Positions 1-8,372 are shown, counted from the stretch's first letter. The stretch: DNA of 64,000 nt from JARBUG01 sp035628915 (GCA_035628915.1 DASPIW010000054.1:1-64000); one strand, 5' to 3'. Numbers and translations: made by a program. Notes: generated by a model from the sequence alone, not told the origin.

Positions 1-113
1 AGGGTGGCTATGCCGAGAGGGATCACCCGTTCCCATTCCGAACACGGCCGTTAAGCCTCTCAGGGCCGATGGTACTACGCTTCGAGCGTGGGAGAGTAGG
101 TCGCCGCCCAAAC
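1..113 (+). rRNA. rrf: 5S ribosomal RNA (5' end at window edge)
   Basis: The sequence carries the hallmark 5S blocks: a cccgttcccattccgaac segment in loop B/C, the gttaagcctctcagggccgatggta region in the middle, and the gggagagtaggtcgccgcc 3' arm. It is followed directly by a strong terminator. The first few bases of the 5' stem may lie outside the window. It marks the 3' end of an rRNA operon whose 16S and 23S genes would lie upstream. Confidence 0.95.
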
Positions 114-118
114 TATTT

Positions 119-147
119 GGACCGCCACTTTTGTGGCGGTCCTATTT
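119..147 (+). terminator. rRNA operon terminator
   Basis: A perfect 10-bp stem (ggaccgccac / gtggcggtcc) closes a tttt loop and is followed by tattt. It sits 5-6 nt after the 5S gene and should end the rRNA operon transcript. Confidence 0.9.
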
Positions 148-287
148 CGTTTGGCGACCTGCTCCCTCACCCGTCGTCATTGTGGACCCGTCCGCCGAGT
201 AGCCTGCTTAATCTATCCATAATCAACCTCTGATAACATCCGATTAGCAGGAGCAATCCAACACCGTGGAATGGAGTACGATCTGAA

Positions 288-1061
288 ATGGCAGAAGCAG
301 CCGCTGAGCACAAAAGCGAGTTCCCTGATCACAACCGATCCAAGTGGCCGGTGGTCATGCTCGTCCTCCGGACCTTGTTCTTCCTGGCCTCGCAGGCGCT
401 ATTTGCTGCAATCCTGGCCGCCAGCGGCGCGCCCAACCCCTGGAAAGCCTCCGCTGCCTGGTGGCCGATTTCAGCAACCCTGACGAACTTGGTCTCCTTG
501 GGACTGCTGCTTTTCCTGGCTCGGCGCGAAGGCATACGCTGGTCACGGGTCGTCCACGCAGACTTCCGGCGTGAACACGTGAGGAACGACCTGCTCCTCC
601 TGTTAGGCCTCCTGGTCCTGAGTGGGCCCATCGCCATGATCCCTAACATCGGCCTCGCAAAACTCCTCTATGGAGACGCTGAAATCGCTATTGGGCTGTT
701 CATTCAGCCCCTGCCCGCTTGGGCAGCCGCAGCCTCCCTCATCCTGTTCCCACTCTCGCAGGCCGTCGGAGAACTCCCCACCTACTTCGGCTACGCGATG
801 CCCCGCCTGACCATTCGGTGGGGCAACCCGAGGATCGCCATGGTCGTGTGCGCAATGTGGCTGGGCATGCAGCACGTAACGTTACCCCTGATTCCGGATG
901 TCCGGTTCATCCTCTGGCGCCTGGGCATGTTTATCCCCTTTGCGCTCTTGTTGGCATGGGCTTTTCAAATCCGCCCGCGGCTGCTGCCGTACTTCATGGG
1001 TGTCCATGCGATCATTGATTTTCCGGTCGCCCTCATGGTCTGGCAAGCGTCTGTTCGCTAG
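288..1061 (+). CDS. CPBP-family (Abi-like) intramembrane protein
   Basis: 257-aa polytopic membrane protein with about seven hydrophobic segments. Residues match a weakened CPBP/Abi protease pattern: Glu162 in AVGELPTYFGY, His196 in WLGMQH, and His240/Asp244 in GVHAIIDF. These correspond to motifs 1, 2 and 3 of the CPBP glutamic intramembrane proteases. Motif 1 has only one of the usual two Glu (GE instead of EE), so activity is uncertain. The ATG at 288 follows a ggag about 12 nt upstream. The gene is monocistronic after the rRNA terminator and precedes a region of decayed genes. The family includes prenyl-protein-type proteases and bacteriocin self-immunity proteins; which applies here cannot be told. 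Confidence 0.7.
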   Translation: MAEAAAEHKSEFPDHNRSKWPVVMLVLRTLFFLASQALFAAILAASGAPNPWKASAAWWPISATLTNLVSLGLLLFLARREGIRWSRVVHADFRREHVRNDLLLLLGLLVLSGPIAMIPNIGLAKLLYGDAEIAIGLFIQPLPAWAAAASLILFPLSQAVGELPTYFGYAMPRLTIRWGNPRIAMVVCAMWLGMQHVTLPLIPDVRFILWRLGMFIPFALLLAWAFQIRPRLLPYFMGVHAIIDFPVALMVWQASVR

Positions 1062-1078
1062 CCACCGTGAGTTACGGC

Positions 1079-1156
1079 CTACGGCTGGCGTCCCATGCCG
1101 ATTACCCGGCGAATTGCATCCACCACCAGGTCGGGCTCGGTCATCTGTATGATGTT
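1079..1156 (-). pseudogene. alpha/beta hydrolase C-terminal remnant
   Basis: Reading the minus strand from 1156 to the TAG at 1079-1081 gives NIIQMTEPDLVVDAIRRVIG plus five residues. This is the typical C-terminal tail of alpha/beta hydrolases, in which the catalytic-His region (H-x-I-Q-x-x-x-P-D-L-V) leads into a final amphipathic helix. A stop codon lies immediately upstream and there is no start. The N-terminal half of such a hydrolase lies on the same strand at 3004-3300, so both may derive from one gene split by rearrangement (inference). Confidence 0.5.
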
Positions 1157-1480
1157 CTACAAGAATAAAGTTGTGGGCTGGTGAGCCCTGCGAACCTTGG
1201 TACTACGTTTCCCCTCCAGCCCAATTTGGGATTGAGAGTTCGGAACTCGATACCATTGTGAGACCACCGGCTGCAATACGACCGAAGTAGACTTGGGGGC
1301 TATGAACGTCTCGCATGCGGCACTCTCCAGATCAAAGACTACCGACAAGAAGCAAAGGCTCCAAGAGTCAGTGGAAGTTAACAGAGTAGAACTAGGAGCA
1401 ACAGAAAAGCGGAAACCCAATTCGCGGGTTGCCGCCGGCTTCGCACTTTCGATGGGCCTTGCTGCCAATGCGGCCAATAC
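1157..1480. other. Intergenic, no gene recognised
   Basis: Short open frames are present on both strands but none has a ribosome binding site plus a recognisable protein. The stretch separates two gene remnants and is probably non-functional filler. Confidence 0.5.
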
Positions 1481-1695
1481 CTACTTCTGTGCGCCCTGCT
1501 GGGCGAGGGCTTCGTCAATCACCTCCGCAAACTGCACATAGGGCACGACCCCACTACCGGGCGGCCATTCACATAAAAGGTGGGGATTCCCTGTATCGCG
1601 AGGCTCTTCCCGAGGGCAGAGTCATCCTCTACTGCCTCCACATGTCGCAGAGTGTCAAGGCACTGCCGGAAGGAGTTTGTATCCGGGTTAAGGCC
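1481..1695 (-). pseudogene. DsbA-family thiol oxidoreductase C-terminal fragment (frameshifted)
   Basis: The minus strand encodes FRQCLDTLRHVEAVEDDSAL followed by GKSLAIQGIPTFYVNGRPVVG. This is the DsbA/BdbD C-terminal half: helix with FxxCL, then the cis-Pro loop GIPTFYVNGRPVVG. A single-base deficit in the GGGG run near 1551 breaks the frame. Restoring one G gives VVGVVPYVQFAEVIDEALAQ and a natural stop at 1481-1483. The N-terminal thioredoxin motif (CxxC) is absent, and the fragment is fused in frame to a permease stub upstream. Confidence 0.75.
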
Positions 1696-1842
1696 TCCCG
1701 CCACGCCTTGAACGGCTCCAAAGCAGGTGTCGCGTGTTCCGAGCACCGCAAAAATCTGCGTCAGCGCCACGGTGACCCACAGAACGAGGGAGCGCCACTG
1801 CAGACGGAATTCGACGACAGCAACCCCCCAGAATGCGCTCAC
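1696..1842 (-). pseudogene. ABC-type permease N-terminal stub
   Basis: A GTG at 1842 overlaps the stop of the ATPase remnant (GTGA overlap), as expected for an ATPase-permease pair. It begins VSAFWGVAVVEFRLQWRSLV and continues into one hydrophobic segment (LWVTVALTQIFAVLG). After about 40 residues it loses similarity to a permease and runs into the DsbA fragment, so most of the permease has been deleted. The residual helix resembles the first transmembrane segment of an ABC-2-type permease; family assignment is tentative. Confidence 0.5.
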
Positions 1843-2695
1843 GCTGACCGCCTCCCTTGCAGGAGGGCCATGTAGCCATCCTCCACGGTTGGGGCCAGGG
1901 GCGTAAGCCCCTCCACCGCCGGCCCGATGCACCGCACCAAAACAGTGCTCTCCGAGCGCACACGGGCCATAATTACATGGGTCTTCTCGATCGTCGGCAA
2001 GTCGTCCAGATGCACCTCTGTCTGCCAGACCCGGCCGTCCGCCACTGCTGCCAGTTCTGCGGGAGTGCCATGAAAACGCACCTCCCCCTTCTGCCAGCAC
2101 CACCACGTCACGGGCGGTCTGGGCGATATCTTCGGCAATATGGCTGGACAGTATGACAGTTCGCTCACCTGGCAGTCTGCCAAGCAGGCGGCGAAACTGG
2201 ATCCGCGCCTCCGGGTCAAGCCCAGCCGTAGGCTCATCTACAATGAGTAGGCGCGGATCATTTAGGAGGGCAACGGCGATCCCTAGTCGCTGGCGCATCC
2301 CCCCGGACAAGCCCTCTACCCGTCGGGTGCTCGCCGCTGCCAGGCCCGTCAGTTCAAGCAGCTCCGAGCACCGGATCCTGCCAGCCCCCTTCAGGTGCGC
2401 AAAGTACTGCAATGTCTCCTTGACGGTCAACTGAGGGTAGAATCCAAAAGACTGCGGCAGGTAGCCCAAGCATCTCGCGGATGGTCTGGTAATCTCGAAG
2501 GGGAACGCCGAAAATCTGCCCTTCACCAGTGGTAGGACTAAGAAGAGTAGCGATTATTCGAATAAATGTGGTCTTCCCTGCACCGTTCGGGCCAAGGATA
2601 CCAGAGGTTCCCGATCCGAAGTTCACCGTCACCCCGTTCAGGGCTCTGACTCCTCGGGCGTACTCCTTTATAAGTTCGTGAATTTCGACCGACAT
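1839..2695 (-). pseudogene. ABC transporter ATP-binding protein, two frameshifts
   Basis: The ATG at 2695 follows GGGAGGCG. Three frames must be joined. The first has Walker A GPNGAGKT. The second, after an extra G in a GGG run near 2470, has Q-loop YLPQSFGFYPQ, signature LSGGMRQR, Walker B LLIVDEP and H-loop SSHIAED. The third, after an extra G in a GGGGG run near 2085, has the tail EVRFHGTPAELAAVADG, ending at 1839. Removing the two bases gives a 284-aa ABC-2/CcmA-type ATPase with every catalytic motif intact. Both breaks are in G-runs, so sequencing error is possible, but the permease it should serve is certainly truncated. Confidence 0.85.
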
Positions 2696-2891
2696 GGAGG
2701 CTCGCCTCCCTAGTCCTTCTGTCTCACATGGCACACGCCAAGCCAGCTAGTCCCACCCAACTAACCATCCAGGTCGAAATTCGCAATCCAAATCGTTCGA
2801 TGACTACGTCCATTGCCTCCCACCCCCTCTGTACCACTCAGGACACAGCGAGTAGATATTACCGATAATGCATTTCGTTTCCCAGAATACT

Positions 2892-2987
2892 TTATGCGAT
2901 GTAGAAAAAGTCATCGACAAGTACAAGCATGTGATAGCAGCTTAGTGAACCATTGACGAACAATTCCGCCCGCTCATTATTTATCAT
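2892..2987 (-). CDS. possible 31-aa small protein
   Basis: A minus-strand ATG at 2987 lies 7 nt after a perfect AGGAGG (plus-strand cctcct at 2995-3000). It encodes 31 residues, MINNERAELFVNGSLSCYHM and then LVLVDDFFYIA, before TAA. Nothing similar is recognised. It could be a genuine small protein or the N-terminus of a lost gene in this decayed neighbourhood. The stretch between it and the ATPase start (2696-2891) holds no other recognisable feature. Confidence 0.35.
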   Translation of the reverse strand: MINNERAELFVNGSLSCYHMLVLVDDFFYIA

Positions 2988-3003
2988 GGGTGTGCCTCCT
3001 ACG

Positions 3004-3300
3004 CTATGTCAGGTCGTCGTAATGGACCGTGTCCGGCTGATCGGTCGCGAAGAGACGGGCGTACAGCCCACCCATTGAGTGCCCGGCCAGCACATACGGT
3101 GCCGGGACACCCGCCTCCGCCAGCAGGGTGTGCAGGTCCAGAATGACAGTGGGGCTCCAGCTCCCCAAGCAGTGCAAATGGAGCCGGTAACCGCCTACGT
3201 CCATCCACTGGCCGGGCGGCGGATACCGGCGGGCTTCGACCCGTTCCAGCACAGCCTCGGACGCGCTCCCAGGCTGGTAAGGAAACGCACTTTCGGCCTG
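3004..3300 (-). pseudogene. alpha/beta hydrolase N-terminal half, internally deleted
   Basis: The minus strand reads RRYPPPGQWMDVGGYRLHLH then CLGSWSPTVILD, then LHTLLAEAGVPAPYVLAGHS with MGGLYARLFATDQPDTV. This is the start of an alpha/beta hydrolase including the nucleophile elbow GHSMGG. Between PTVILD and LHTLLAEAG about 35 residues normally carrying the YDRAGxG(W)S segment are missing. The frame ends soon after the nucleophile elbow, so the catalytic acid and histidine are lost. A matching C-terminal tail lies at 1079-1156. Confidence 0.7.
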
Positions 3301-3326
3301 TTGGCTGAAGGTGCGTTCCACTTTTC

Positions 3327-3571
3327 TTGCTGGACACTTGCAGGCCATTTGCTGGACACTTGCGGGACTCCGCAGGTGGTGACGCCGGGCCTAAGTGCGG
3401 TGCCCACTTTAGGCCGGTCCGCCTTGGCCGGAGACTTGTGTCAGGTCCCATGCGAGTAACCCGGGATGCGCCAGCTTCATCGGCCCGCCCTACTGTGCCG
3501 AGGCTTCTGCTCGGACTGTCGTCCAACTGGGTGTTTGCTGGACACTTACCGGGCACTTACTCGGCACTTGC
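3327..3571. repeat. Short direct repeats TTGCTGGACACTTGC
   Basis: TTGCTGGACACTTGC occurs at 3327-3341 and 3349-3363, and TTGCTGGACACTT at 3535-3547. The last copy opens a decayed 11-bp-period tract (gacacttaccg, ggcacttactc, ggcacttgcag; about 3541-3573). The 3349-3664 interval has no recognisable gene. The repeats abut the hydrolase remnant and may mark old recombination or a decayed element. Confidence 0.55.
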
Positions 3572-3664
3572 AGGACCGTTGCAGGAGGACACCTGCCGGG
3601 TCGTAGCAGGGCTCTACCTCGATGCTGACTCCGGCTCAACTACGGTCCTGGGAACAATTTCCTC

Positions 3665-4092
3665 CATCCATCTGAGCTCCCCCCTTCCGGTGCCCTTCAG
3701 TCCAGCGCCTGGTTCTACGGCCCCGGCAGGCTCGAACTCCTCAGTGTCGCCTACAGCCGCCTCCTCCAGCTCGCCGGCCCGGGCGTCAGGCTGGTGAACC
3801 GAGCCTACGCTCGCATGCTCAAGGACACCAAAATCCTGGTATTGAAGCCCGCCCCCGATACCGATTTGACCGCCTATGAAGTAAAGCGCAATGATGGCTC
3901 CTCCAGCGCCGTCATCAACCTCTCCGAGCTGCTGCGTCAGAATAAGGTGGCCGTTGCTTCGGGTGGAAGGAGCGGTTCGACGTCGCCTTTACTCCCAAGG
4001 GCAGCCCCCTGGGCGCCGGCCTCATTATAAACCTCGGCGCCGTTAAGGAGCGGAGCCGAATCTCCAAGAAGAAGGAAGAACAGCAAGGTTAA
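3665..4092 (+). pseudogene. unrecognised broken gene
   Basis: An open frame without an identifiable start reads SSAWFYGPGRLELLSVAYSR, continues LLQLAGPGVRLVNRAYARML and reaches INLSELLRQNKVAVASG. Deleting one G from the GGG run near 3960 continues it as WKERFDVAFTPKGSPLGAGL then IINLGAVKERSRISKKKEE and a TAA at 4090-4092. Codon-like composition and the coherent Lys-rich tail suggest a once-real protein. A GTG at 3794 is a possible internal start. No family is recognised. The ending and following hairpin look like a genuine 3' end. Confidence 0.45.
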
Positions 4093-4102
4093 TTTCAAGA
4101 GC

Positions 4103-4129
4103 GGCCGGGGCATGAAAAGTGCCCCGGCC
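4103..4129 (+). terminator. hairpin after broken gene
   Basis: A 10-bp perfect stem (ggccggggca / tgccccggcc) with a 7-nt loop lies 10 nt after the TAA of the broken gene. It has no real T-tract, so it is a weak intrinsic terminator candidate. Confidence 0.5.
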
Positions 4130-4233
4130 CTAATCATGTGCAGGACAGTGACTTGAATCACTACCACGACTCGCTGAGCATGGTACGATACACGTATTGA
4201 TAGCGACTCTCATCAACAATCGGGAGGTCGGCC

Positions 4234-4728
4234 ATGCTTACGTATTGGGCCGTCTTGAAATGGATCCACGTTGTCGGCGCCGTCATCTGGATGGGCGGCA
4301 TCTTCTTTGTGGTCTTCATGCTCCGCCCCGCACTGGCGCAGCTGCCGGAGCCGCACGTCCGCCGGTTCGTGCTCGGGCGGGCGGTGGAGCGGATGCGCCG
4401 CGTCATGAACGTGGTGGTGGCGACCCAGCTGTTGACGGGCGGCTACATGGCCTGGACGCAGCTGACCGTCTGGGACCGTTGGTGGGATTCCCCGACGGGC
4501 CGGATTCTGCTGGCCAAAATCATCGTGGCTTCCGTGCTGATCAGTCTCTACTTCATCGTGCCCCGGCTGCTCCTGGACAAGGTGCCCAAGGGCGGCGAGC
4601 CGGTCAGCTGCGAAGACCACGCCGGGAGCGGCGGCCCGACGCCCAAACAGAAGCTGGGCAACGTGATGCACTTCGTCATGATGATCCTGGGCTTTACCGT
4701 GATCTTCCTGGCCAAGATGCTTGTGTAA
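4234..4728 (+). CDS. CopD-like four-helix membrane protein
   Basis: 164 aa with four predicted transmembrane helices (about 3-27, 52-75, 88-112, 143-163). The first is LKWIHVVGAVIWMGGIFFVV, the characteristic H-x-x-x-x-x-x-W-x-G pattern of CopD/YhhN-type and related haem- or copper-associated membrane proteins. A gggaggt ribosome binding site sits 7 nt before the ATG. A loop between helices 3 and 4 has the hydrophilic stretch VSCEDHAGSGG with a Cys/His pair. The gene is followed by a strong terminator and is monocistronic. A role in copper handling is inferred from family only. Confidence 0.65.
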   Translation: MLTYWAVLKWIHVVGAVIWMGGIFFVVFMLRPALAQLPEPHVRRFVLGRAVERMRRVMNVVVATQLLTGGYMAWTQLTVWDRWWDSPTGRILLAKIIVASVLISLYFIVPRLLLDKVPKGGEPVSCEDHAGSGGPTPKQKLGNVMHFVMMILGFTVIFLAKMLV

Positions 4729-4734
4729 GAATGC

Positions 4735-4768
4735 CCCCCGCTCGTCGACCGACGTGGCGGGGGTCTTT
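4735..4768 (+). terminator. intrinsic terminator
   Basis: The stem cccccgc / gcggggg encloses an inner cgtc / gacg pair and is followed by tcttt. It lies 6 nt after the stop of the CopD-like gene. Confidence 0.8.
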
Positions 4769-4881
4769 GTGCTGTCGCCCCCAATCCTCGTTGGCAAAAA
4801 ACTTTCGGTATCATTACAGAAGGTTATGCAAGATCCCCGTCGAAACTTCCGCGCCAGGAGACCGGTGAAGGGAGGCGGCTC

Positions 4882-6540
4882 ATGCGCTGGCCACGACTTA
4901 CGCTTCGCCGGAAGATCATCGGCCTGGCTTCGGGCCTGGTCTTCCTGTCCGTCCTTGCGGGGGGCGCCCTGCTGATTCACAGCGTTGGCACCGCCCTCGA
5001 GAACGAACTGGGCCAGCGGGCCCTGTCTGTGGCCCGGACCGTCGCGCAGGTCGACCAGGTTCGGCAGGAACTGGAGACCCCCTCCGGACCAGGCGTACTG
5101 CAGCCTACAGCCGAACGGATGCGCATTGCGACCGGGGTCGCGTACGTGGTGATTCTCGACATGGGCCGTGTCCGCCTCTCTCACCCGCTGGAAGAGAAGG
5201 TGGGCACCCGCTTTGAAGGCGGCGATGAAGGCCCCGCTTTTGCAGAGCAGACCTACGTGTCGCGTGCCCGCGGCGTGAACGGACGATCCGTGCGGGCCTT
5301 TGTGCCGATTATGTCGCTGGACGGCCGGATTCAGGTGGGTGTGGTGACGGTGGGCATTCTTGTGCCGGGAATTCCGGCGCTGCTCGTTACCCACCGGACC
5401 GAACTGCTGCTGGCCTTGATCAGCGCACTGACCGTGGGCGTTTCAGGCGCCTGGCTGCTGGCGGCGCACATCAAGCGGCAGCTGAACGACATGGAGCCGA
5501 CCGAAATCGCGCGGCTCCTCGAAGAGCGGACGGCCGCGTTTGCGTCCATCACCGAAGGGTTGATCGCCATCGATTCCGCCAACCGGATTACCCTGATCAA
5601 CGCCGAGGCCAGGCGCGTTCTGGAATTGCCGGATGATATGGATGTCCGCGGCCGGAATGTGCTGGAAGTCGTCCCCTATTCACGCCTGCCGGACGTGATC
5701 CGCACCGGGCAGGGCGCCCGGAATCAGCAGATGCTTTACGGCAAGACGATTATCCTCACCAACCGGCTGCCGATATACGTTAAGGGTCGAATCGTCGGCG
5801 CCCTCGCCACGTTCCGGGACCGGACGGAGTTCAACACGCTGGCCGAAGAACTGACCGGTGTCACCCAGTTCGTGGACGCCCTCCGGGCGCAGAACCATGA
5901 ATGGCTCAACAAGCTGCACACCATCGCCGGTATGGTGCAGCTGAAGAAGTACAGCCAGGCCATCGACTTCATCTTCAGCACCACCGAACAGCAGCAGGAA
6001 CTTACTCGCTTCCTGGCACGATCGATCAAGGACTACCGCGTGTCGGGCCTTCTGCTGGGCAAAGTCACCCGGGCCCGCGAGCGGGGCATCACCCTGGAGA
6101 TCGACCGCGCCTCCCGGCTGGACGTACTGCCGCCGCTGCTGGAAGCGAACGACCTCGTGGTGGTCCTCGGCAATTTGCTGGAGAACGCCATGGATGCGGT
6201 GGCGGGGCTTGACGAGCGCGTGGGGCGCATTCGGTGCCTATTCCGGGGCGGCGCCGACGGCGTGGAGATTCGCGTGGAGGACAACGGCACCGGCCTTCCG
6301 CCCTCGGTGCCGGTGGAGAAGCTTTTCGAGCAGGGATTCAGCACGAAGGGCGCCCCTAACCGGGGCATCGGGCTGGCGCTGGTCAGACAGATCGTCGACC
6401 TGGGCCGGGGCCGAATTTCCGTGGAGAGCGCCCCGGGCCGGACGGTCTTCCATATTCAGCTTCCGGGAGGTGGGGCGAATGCAGCCGATTCGGGTACTGG
6501 TAGTGGACGACGATCCCATGGTGCAGCAAGTGAATCGTGA
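4882..6540 (+). CDS. DcuS/CitA-type sensor histidine kinase
   Basis: 552-aa membrane sensor. TM1 is at about 10-32, followed by an extracytoplasmic PDC/Cache-like sensor domain (VILDMGRVRLSHPLEEKVG, as in CitA/DcuS C4-dicarboxylate and citrate sensors). TM2 is near 170-195 and a cytoplasmic PAS domain at about 205-310. The Spo0B-like dimerisation box RAQNHEWLNKLHTIAGM has phospho-acceptor His339, and the HATPase has NLLENAMDAV, DNGTGLPP and FSTKGAPNRGIGLALV. The start follows gaagggaggcggctc. The 3' end overlaps the response regulator by 62 bp, indicating co-translation. Neighbouring genes suggest a C4-dicarboxylate-like ligand sensed together with the binding protein at 7182. Confidence 0.92.
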   Translation: MRWPRLTLRRKIIGLASGLVFLSVLAGGALLIHSVGTALENELGQRALSVARTVAQVDQVRQELETPSGPGVLQPTAERMRIATGVAYVVILDMGRVRLSHPLEEKVGTRFEGGDEGPAFAEQTYVSRARGVNGRSVRAFVPIMSLDGRIQVGVVTVGILVPGIPALLVTHRTELLLALISALTVGVSGAWLLAAHIKRQLNDMEPTEIARLLEERTAAFASITEGLIAIDSANRITLINAEARRVLELPDDMDVRGRNVLEVVPYSRLPDVIRTGQGARNQQMLYGKTIILTNRLPIYVKGRIVGALATFRDRTEFNTLAEELTGVTQFVDALRAQNHEWLNKLHTIAGMVQLKKYSQAIDFIFSTTEQQQELTRFLARSIKDYRVSGLLLGKVTRARERGITLEIDRASRLDVLPPLLEANDLVVVLGNLLENAMDAVAGLDERVGRIRCLFRGGADGVEIRVEDNGTGLPPSVPVEKLFEQGFSTKGAPNRGIGLALVRQIVDLGRGRISVESAPGRTVFHIQLPGGGANAADSGTGSGRRSHGAASES

Positions 6541-7153
6541 GTACGTGGAGTCGGTGCGCGGCTTCCGGGTCGTGGGCGCCGCCCGGACGGCCCGCGAGGC
6601 GATTGAGGCGGTAGCCAGCCACAGGCCGGATTTGGTGCTGCTGGACGTTTACATGCCCGACCAGGACGGGGTGGCCACGCTCAAAGAGATCAGGCAGCAG
6701 GGCCTGCCGGCGGACGTCATTATGGTCAGCGCTGCCCAGGACGCCCAGACTATCCAGAACGTACTGCGTTACGGCGCGGTGGACTACATCATCAAGCCGT
6801 TCCGGCTGGACCGCCTCAAGACAGCCCTGGAAACCTACCGGGCCCATCGCTGGAAGCTTGGCGACACGGCCACGCTCGACCAGGAGCAGGTCGACCGGAT
6901 GCTCCGGGCGCAGACCACGGGGGCGGGCGCCGGGCTGCCCAAGGGACTGCATGAAGCGACGCTCCGGCAGGTTCACCGCTTCCTTGCGGCAGAGGGGCAG
7001 GCCCTGACCGCCGCCGAAGTGGCAGACAAGCTGGGCATGGCGCGCGTCACGGCCCGGCGGTATCTCGACCATCTGGTCAAACTGCAGCGGGCTAGCCTGG
7101 AGATTCAGTACGGCGCCGTGGGGCGCCCGCTCAACCGCTACCGCAGCCGATAG
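6479..7153 (+). CDS. DcuR/CitB-type response regulator
   Basis: 224 aa. The receiver domain starts IRVLVVDDDPMVQQVNREYV with acceptor Asp56 in LLDVYMPD and Lys in YIIKPF. A C-terminal winged-helix domain (LTAAEVADKLGMARVTARRY) is typical of CitB/DcuR regulators. The ATG at 6479 was chosen because it follows gggaggtggggcga and opens the receiver domain; the longer frame upstream overlaps the kinase. It is the cognate partner of the kinase and probably controls a transporter gene that is not in this window. Confidence 0.92.
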   Translation: MQPIRVLVVDDDPMVQQVNREYVESVRGFRVVGAARTAREAIEAVASHRPDLVLLDVYMPDQDGVATLKEIRQQGLPADVIMVSAAQDAQTIQNVLRYGAVDYIIKPFRLDRLKTALETYRAHRWKLGDTATLDQEQVDRMLRAQTTGAGAGLPKGLHEATLRQVHRFLAAEGQALTAAEVADKLGMARVTARRYLDHLVKLQRASLEIQYGAVGRPLNRYRSR

Positions 7154-7181
7154 AATTGCTGCAAGCAGGGAGGTGACGGGC

Positions 7182-8204
7182 TTGCGCCGCATGATGATCC
7201 CTCTAGTGCTCCTCGGACTCACACTGACCGCCTGCGGGGGCCCCGTCGCCGCCGATTACGAGCAGGTCAGCCCGGACGATCGCATTGTGGTCAAGTTCTC
7301 CCACGTGGTGGCCGAGAACACGCCGAAGGGGCAGGCGGCCCGCCGGTTCGCCGCCCTGGTCAAGGAGCGCACGGGCGGCAAGGTCGAGGTGCAGGTGTTC
7401 GCCAACTCCCAGCTATACCGGGACGGCGAGGAGCTGGACGCCCTGCGTTCGAACAGCGTGCAGTTCGTGGCGCCCAGCCTCTCCAAGCTGGGCGACATCG
7501 ACCCGCTCTGGCAGGTCTTCGATCTGCCGTACCTCTTCCCGGATCCGGCGGCGCCCGAGCGGCTGATCGCGGGCAGCACGGGGCAGAAGCTGTACGGCAA
7601 TCTGCGGCGGCAGGGGCTGGAGCCCGTCGCTTTTTGGCTCAACGGGTTCAAGGTGATTACCAGCGCCCGGGGCCCCGTCATGGTGCCGGAAGACGTGAGG
7701 GGGCTGCGCTTTCGCATTCAGCCCAGCCTGGTCACCAGAGATGCGCTCACCGCCCTCAGTGCGGAGGTCTCCATTCAGTCATTCGATTCGCTCTACGGGG
7801 CGCTGGCCAATGGCGAGGTGGATGCGCAGGAGAATACGCCGACGAACATCCTCTCCAAGCGCGTCTACGAAGTCCAGCCGTACATGACCCTGACCAACCA
7901 CTCATACCTGGGCTACGTCGTCATCACCAACCAGAAGTTCTGGAACGGCCTGACGCCGGAGATGCGGGAAGCCTTTCGGGAGGCCATGAGCGAGACGACC
8001 CAGTGGGTCCGGGAGAGCGCCGAACTACTCAACGAACAGGCGCTCAATCAAATCCGCTTCTATGGCAAGGTGGACATCTATCAGCCCACTCTGGCACAGC
8101 TAGAGGCCTGGAAGAGTGCCATGAACATAGCTTATCGTCGTGCCGAAGACCGCCTGGGAGTGGAAACGATCCGCACTGTGATTGAAGAAGCCGGTACGAA
8201 ATAG
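7182..8204 (+). CDS. TRAP-type (DctP family) binding lipoprotein
   Basis: About 340 aa. A lipoprotein signal (ILVLLGLTLTACGG-like, cleavage before Cys) is followed by DctP-family sequence: VKFSHVVAENTPKGQAARRF, the mid-domain ANGEVDAQENTPTNI with the ligand-binding Arg region GLRFRIQ, and the C-terminal helices. TTG at 7182 is preferred because gggagg is 8 nt upstream; an in-frame GTG at 7173 overlaps that site. No DctQ or DctM membrane genes follow, and a terminator closes the unit. Next to a CitA/DcuS-type kinase this resembles Bacillus DctB, a DctP-family protein acting as co-sensor for DctS. A co-sensor role is inference. Confidence 0.88.
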   Translation: MRRMMIPLVLLGLTLTACGGPVAADYEQVSPDDRIVVKFSHVVAENTPKGQAARRFAALVKERTGGKVEVQVFANSQLYRDGEELDALRSNSVQFVAPSLSKLGDIDPLWQVFDLPYLFPDPAAPERLIAGSTGQKLYGNLRRQGLEPVAFWLNGFKVITSARGPVMVPEDVRGLRFRIQPSLVTRDALTALSAEVSIQSFDSLYGALANGEVDAQENTPTNILSKRVYEVQPYMTLTNHSYLGYVVITNQKFWNGLTPEMREAFREAMSETTQWVRESAELLNEQALNQIRFYGKVDIYQPTLAQLEAWKSAMNIAYRRAEDRLGVETIRTVIEEAGTK

Positions 8205-8215
8205 GCTAAATGGAC

Positions 8216-8255
8216 ACATCCTCGGGGAGCCGACCCCCGGGGATGTTCGTTTTTT
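8216..8255 (+). terminator. intrinsic terminator
   Basis: A 12-bp stem (acatcctcgggg / ccccggggatgt, one G-T wobble) is followed by tcgtttttt. It ends the two-component/binding-protein operon. Confidence 0.9.
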
Positions 8256-8372
8256 ATCAAGCGTGAACAGAAAGACCAAAATCATATCAATAAGCACGAA
8301 TTAACATGCCCCTAAATAATTTTGATACCCTCAGGAACGCAGGGAAATCACACGGAAATGGGGGCACGGAAG

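Noticed and set aside
1157..1477. 106-aa minus-strand open frame
   Set aside because: No ribosome binding site, no recognisable domain, low-complexity composition; sits between two gene remnants.
4213..5394. 393-aa minus-strand open frame across the CopD-like and kinase genes
   Set aside because: His/Gln/Arg-rich shadow of two well-supported plus-strand genes, typical of antisense frames in high-GC DNA.
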